The position numbers were made by a program, and so were the translations under genes. This document shows, piece by piece, positions 62,851 through 64,000 of a DNA stretch of 64,000 nt. The notes beneath the pieces were generated by a model. The model was given only the letters and a program-made list of their open reading frames with translations. It ran no database searches and was not told the origin of the DNA. Each line of letters begins with the position of its first letter. The stretch's first letter is position 1. Origin of the DNA: Prevotella sp. GTDB lineage: Bacteria > Bacteroidota > Bacteroidia > Bacteroidales > Bacteroidaceae. The stretch spans positions 1 to 64,000 of the forward strand of contig JAIKZG010000005.1 of NCBI GenBank assembly GCA_024682415.1, given 5' to 3'.

Positions 62851-64000
62851 TTAGAATTGTATTCTGTAAGCTATCTGCGGAAAATTGAGGTCGAGATTCC
62901 ACGGCTTGTAAACATCTTCCTTGAAATTATAATAATGATCAAAGCCACTCCTTACCTGCCACGAAATTGATGATGTAGTTGCGGTCGTAGCGAGAGTGAT
63001 ACCAATTGCCGTCTGACGCTCTGAACCTCGACGAGAACAGCGAAGCCGTAACCATGCCAAACCATCCTCGGCTCATGTATTTCTCAAGCGTGATGTCCAC
63101 GCCATAGTTGCGTCCCTTGCCATCGGGATTAAGACATTTATCCACGATGGAAAAAGTGTTGTTTATCATCGAGAAGCTCGTACCCGGCTCTACAGGGATG
63201 TTGTAAAGCGACTGATAATAAGGCTCTACCTTTATGTACATATCATCGCTCATTTTGTATTGCACAGACAATGTGAAATGGCGTGCCTTGGTGAAGCCAA
63301 GGTCGGTGTTCTCGCGCTTGCCGTCCTTCTCATAGAAGTAAACATCCGTCTGCTCCTTGCGGCTGTGAATGCCAAATCCGGCAGCGAGTTTTAGGCGGCT
63401 GTTCACATCATATTCCACCCCTATGCGAGGCTCCACCGACGACTCACCATTGAGCGACAAATGCTGATAAGCCAACCCGAGATTGAATGTAAATGCTCCG
63501 TAATGCAGCTGATTGTTGGTAAACAAAGACAGAAGCATGGTGCTGTTGCGAGTGTCTACAATGCGCTTCAGCGGTGTGGTGAGATAGTCGGAGAGGTCTA
63601 TCTTCACGTCGGAAAACAATCCTGTGAGCGTGAAGCCGGTCTTGTTGATGAAATGCGAAGAAAAACGCTTGTTGAAAGCCGACGTAAGAATAAGATTAGA
63701 ATTTGTGTTGTCGGCATAATAACATCTGTTTGATTGCATCGCGCCCACCTCCTTTGGCAAGTTCCATTCCATCACGGGGTTGCCATCCTTGTCGGTGCGG
63801 AAAAACATGTCGCTGCTTAGGTCGGCATAGCTCATGGTGTAGGCCAACGACGTTTTCAGCTGCGCGTCGCCACGGAAAGCGTATCTGTGGGTAATGCCCG
63901 TGGCAAACATCTTCTGCATGCCAATGGTGCAGCGCGCGTCGGCAGTGCTTTCCCAGTCGGCAAATTTCTTTTCAGGGTCTTTGTAATCATCGATAAGACC
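62851..64000 (-). pseudogene. TonB-dependent receptor, 3' part, frameshifted near its end
   Basis: The frame enters from the right edge (LIDDYKDPEKKFADWESTAD...) and runs to a stop at 62939-62941, ending NYIINFVAGKEWL. It shows the alternating strands of an outer-membrane beta barrel, such as FNLGLAYQHLSLNG and YMSRGWFGMVTASLFSSRF. In another frame the following bases encode DHYYNFKEDVYKPWNLDLNF and then PQIAYRIQF, stop at 62851, the typical last strand with terminal Phe. In related receptors about 70-100 residues separate these two pieces, so an internal deletion with frameshift near 62945 is likely. The product probably cannot insert normally. The 5' part is outside the window. Confidence 0.75.

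Overview
The window looks like chromosome of a Bacteroidota bacterium, order Bacteroidales, most likely a Prevotella-type (Prevotellaceae) member. The signs are the Bacteroidota promoter form TTTG-N19..22-TAnnTTTG in front of many genes, the phylum-specific ATP synthase order (atpD-atpC-membrane gene-atpB-E-F-H-A-G), a Bacteroides-type serine palmitoyltransferase, a UpxY-type antiterminator, a secreted GH5 enzyme with a C-terminal sorting-like tail, and moderate-to-low G+C. No rRNA, tRNA, insertion sequence or classical CRISPR array was seen.

Layout. 1-2007: an unusual protein with an RNA polymerase alpha-CTD-like domain and an internal duplication; its frame stays open after the stop. 2362-3037: HigBA-like toxin-antitoxin pair. 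3187-12132: leftward run of Tex, an LpxA-like acyltransferase and a tripartite RND efflux pump. 12436-13930: a promoter, an array of 41-42 bp imperfect repeats and a gene for an unknown helical protein (P1). 14120-24097: housekeeping genes (CCA-adding enzyme, Nmad1/DUF1599 protein, DoxX-like protein fused in frame to TpiA, SPOR protein, FolE, nuclease, LepA, Crp-like regulator). 24225-27789: GH5 enzyme and a drug/metabolite transporter. 27892-35155: complete F-type ATP synthase operon. 35394-49323: PfkA, NhaD, YigZ, DUF1015, serine synthesis (SerA, SerC), a DEAD-box-like helicase, a TPR protein, DnaB, a peptide transporter and serine palmitoyltransferase. 49517-53972: lipid kinase and the hexuronate genes uxaC, eda and kdgK. 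54205-60123: UpxY-like factor, DnaA, MCE protein, cell-wall amidase, FolB and a stand-alone piece resembling the C-terminus of class II ribonucleotide reductase. 60256-62646: a second unknown protein (P2) and a second 41-bp array. 62851-64000: the 3' end of a damaged TonB-dependent receptor.

The most interesting observation is that the two repeat arrays (about 12586-13124 and 61890-62425), almost 50 kb apart, share a unit length of 41-42 bp (about four helical turns) and a recurring C[AG]TT core. Each lies directly 5' of a gene, and the two proteins look like divergent members of one helical family, possibly DUF6261-like. Array 1 has a consensus promoter in front of it. Array 2 has a promoter-like box before it and a strong rightward terminator after it, so both may be transcribed. 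I know of no described function for such a pair; this is a candidate new repeat-array/protein system.

Most other genes work in recognisable groups: the efflux trio, the ATP synthase, the hexuronate branch (uxaC isomerase, kdgK kinase, eda aldolase), serine synthesis next to sphingolipid synthesis, and replication (dnaA, dnaB). Start codons were moved downstream of the longest frame where a promoter box, an overlap or a signal peptide indicated it.
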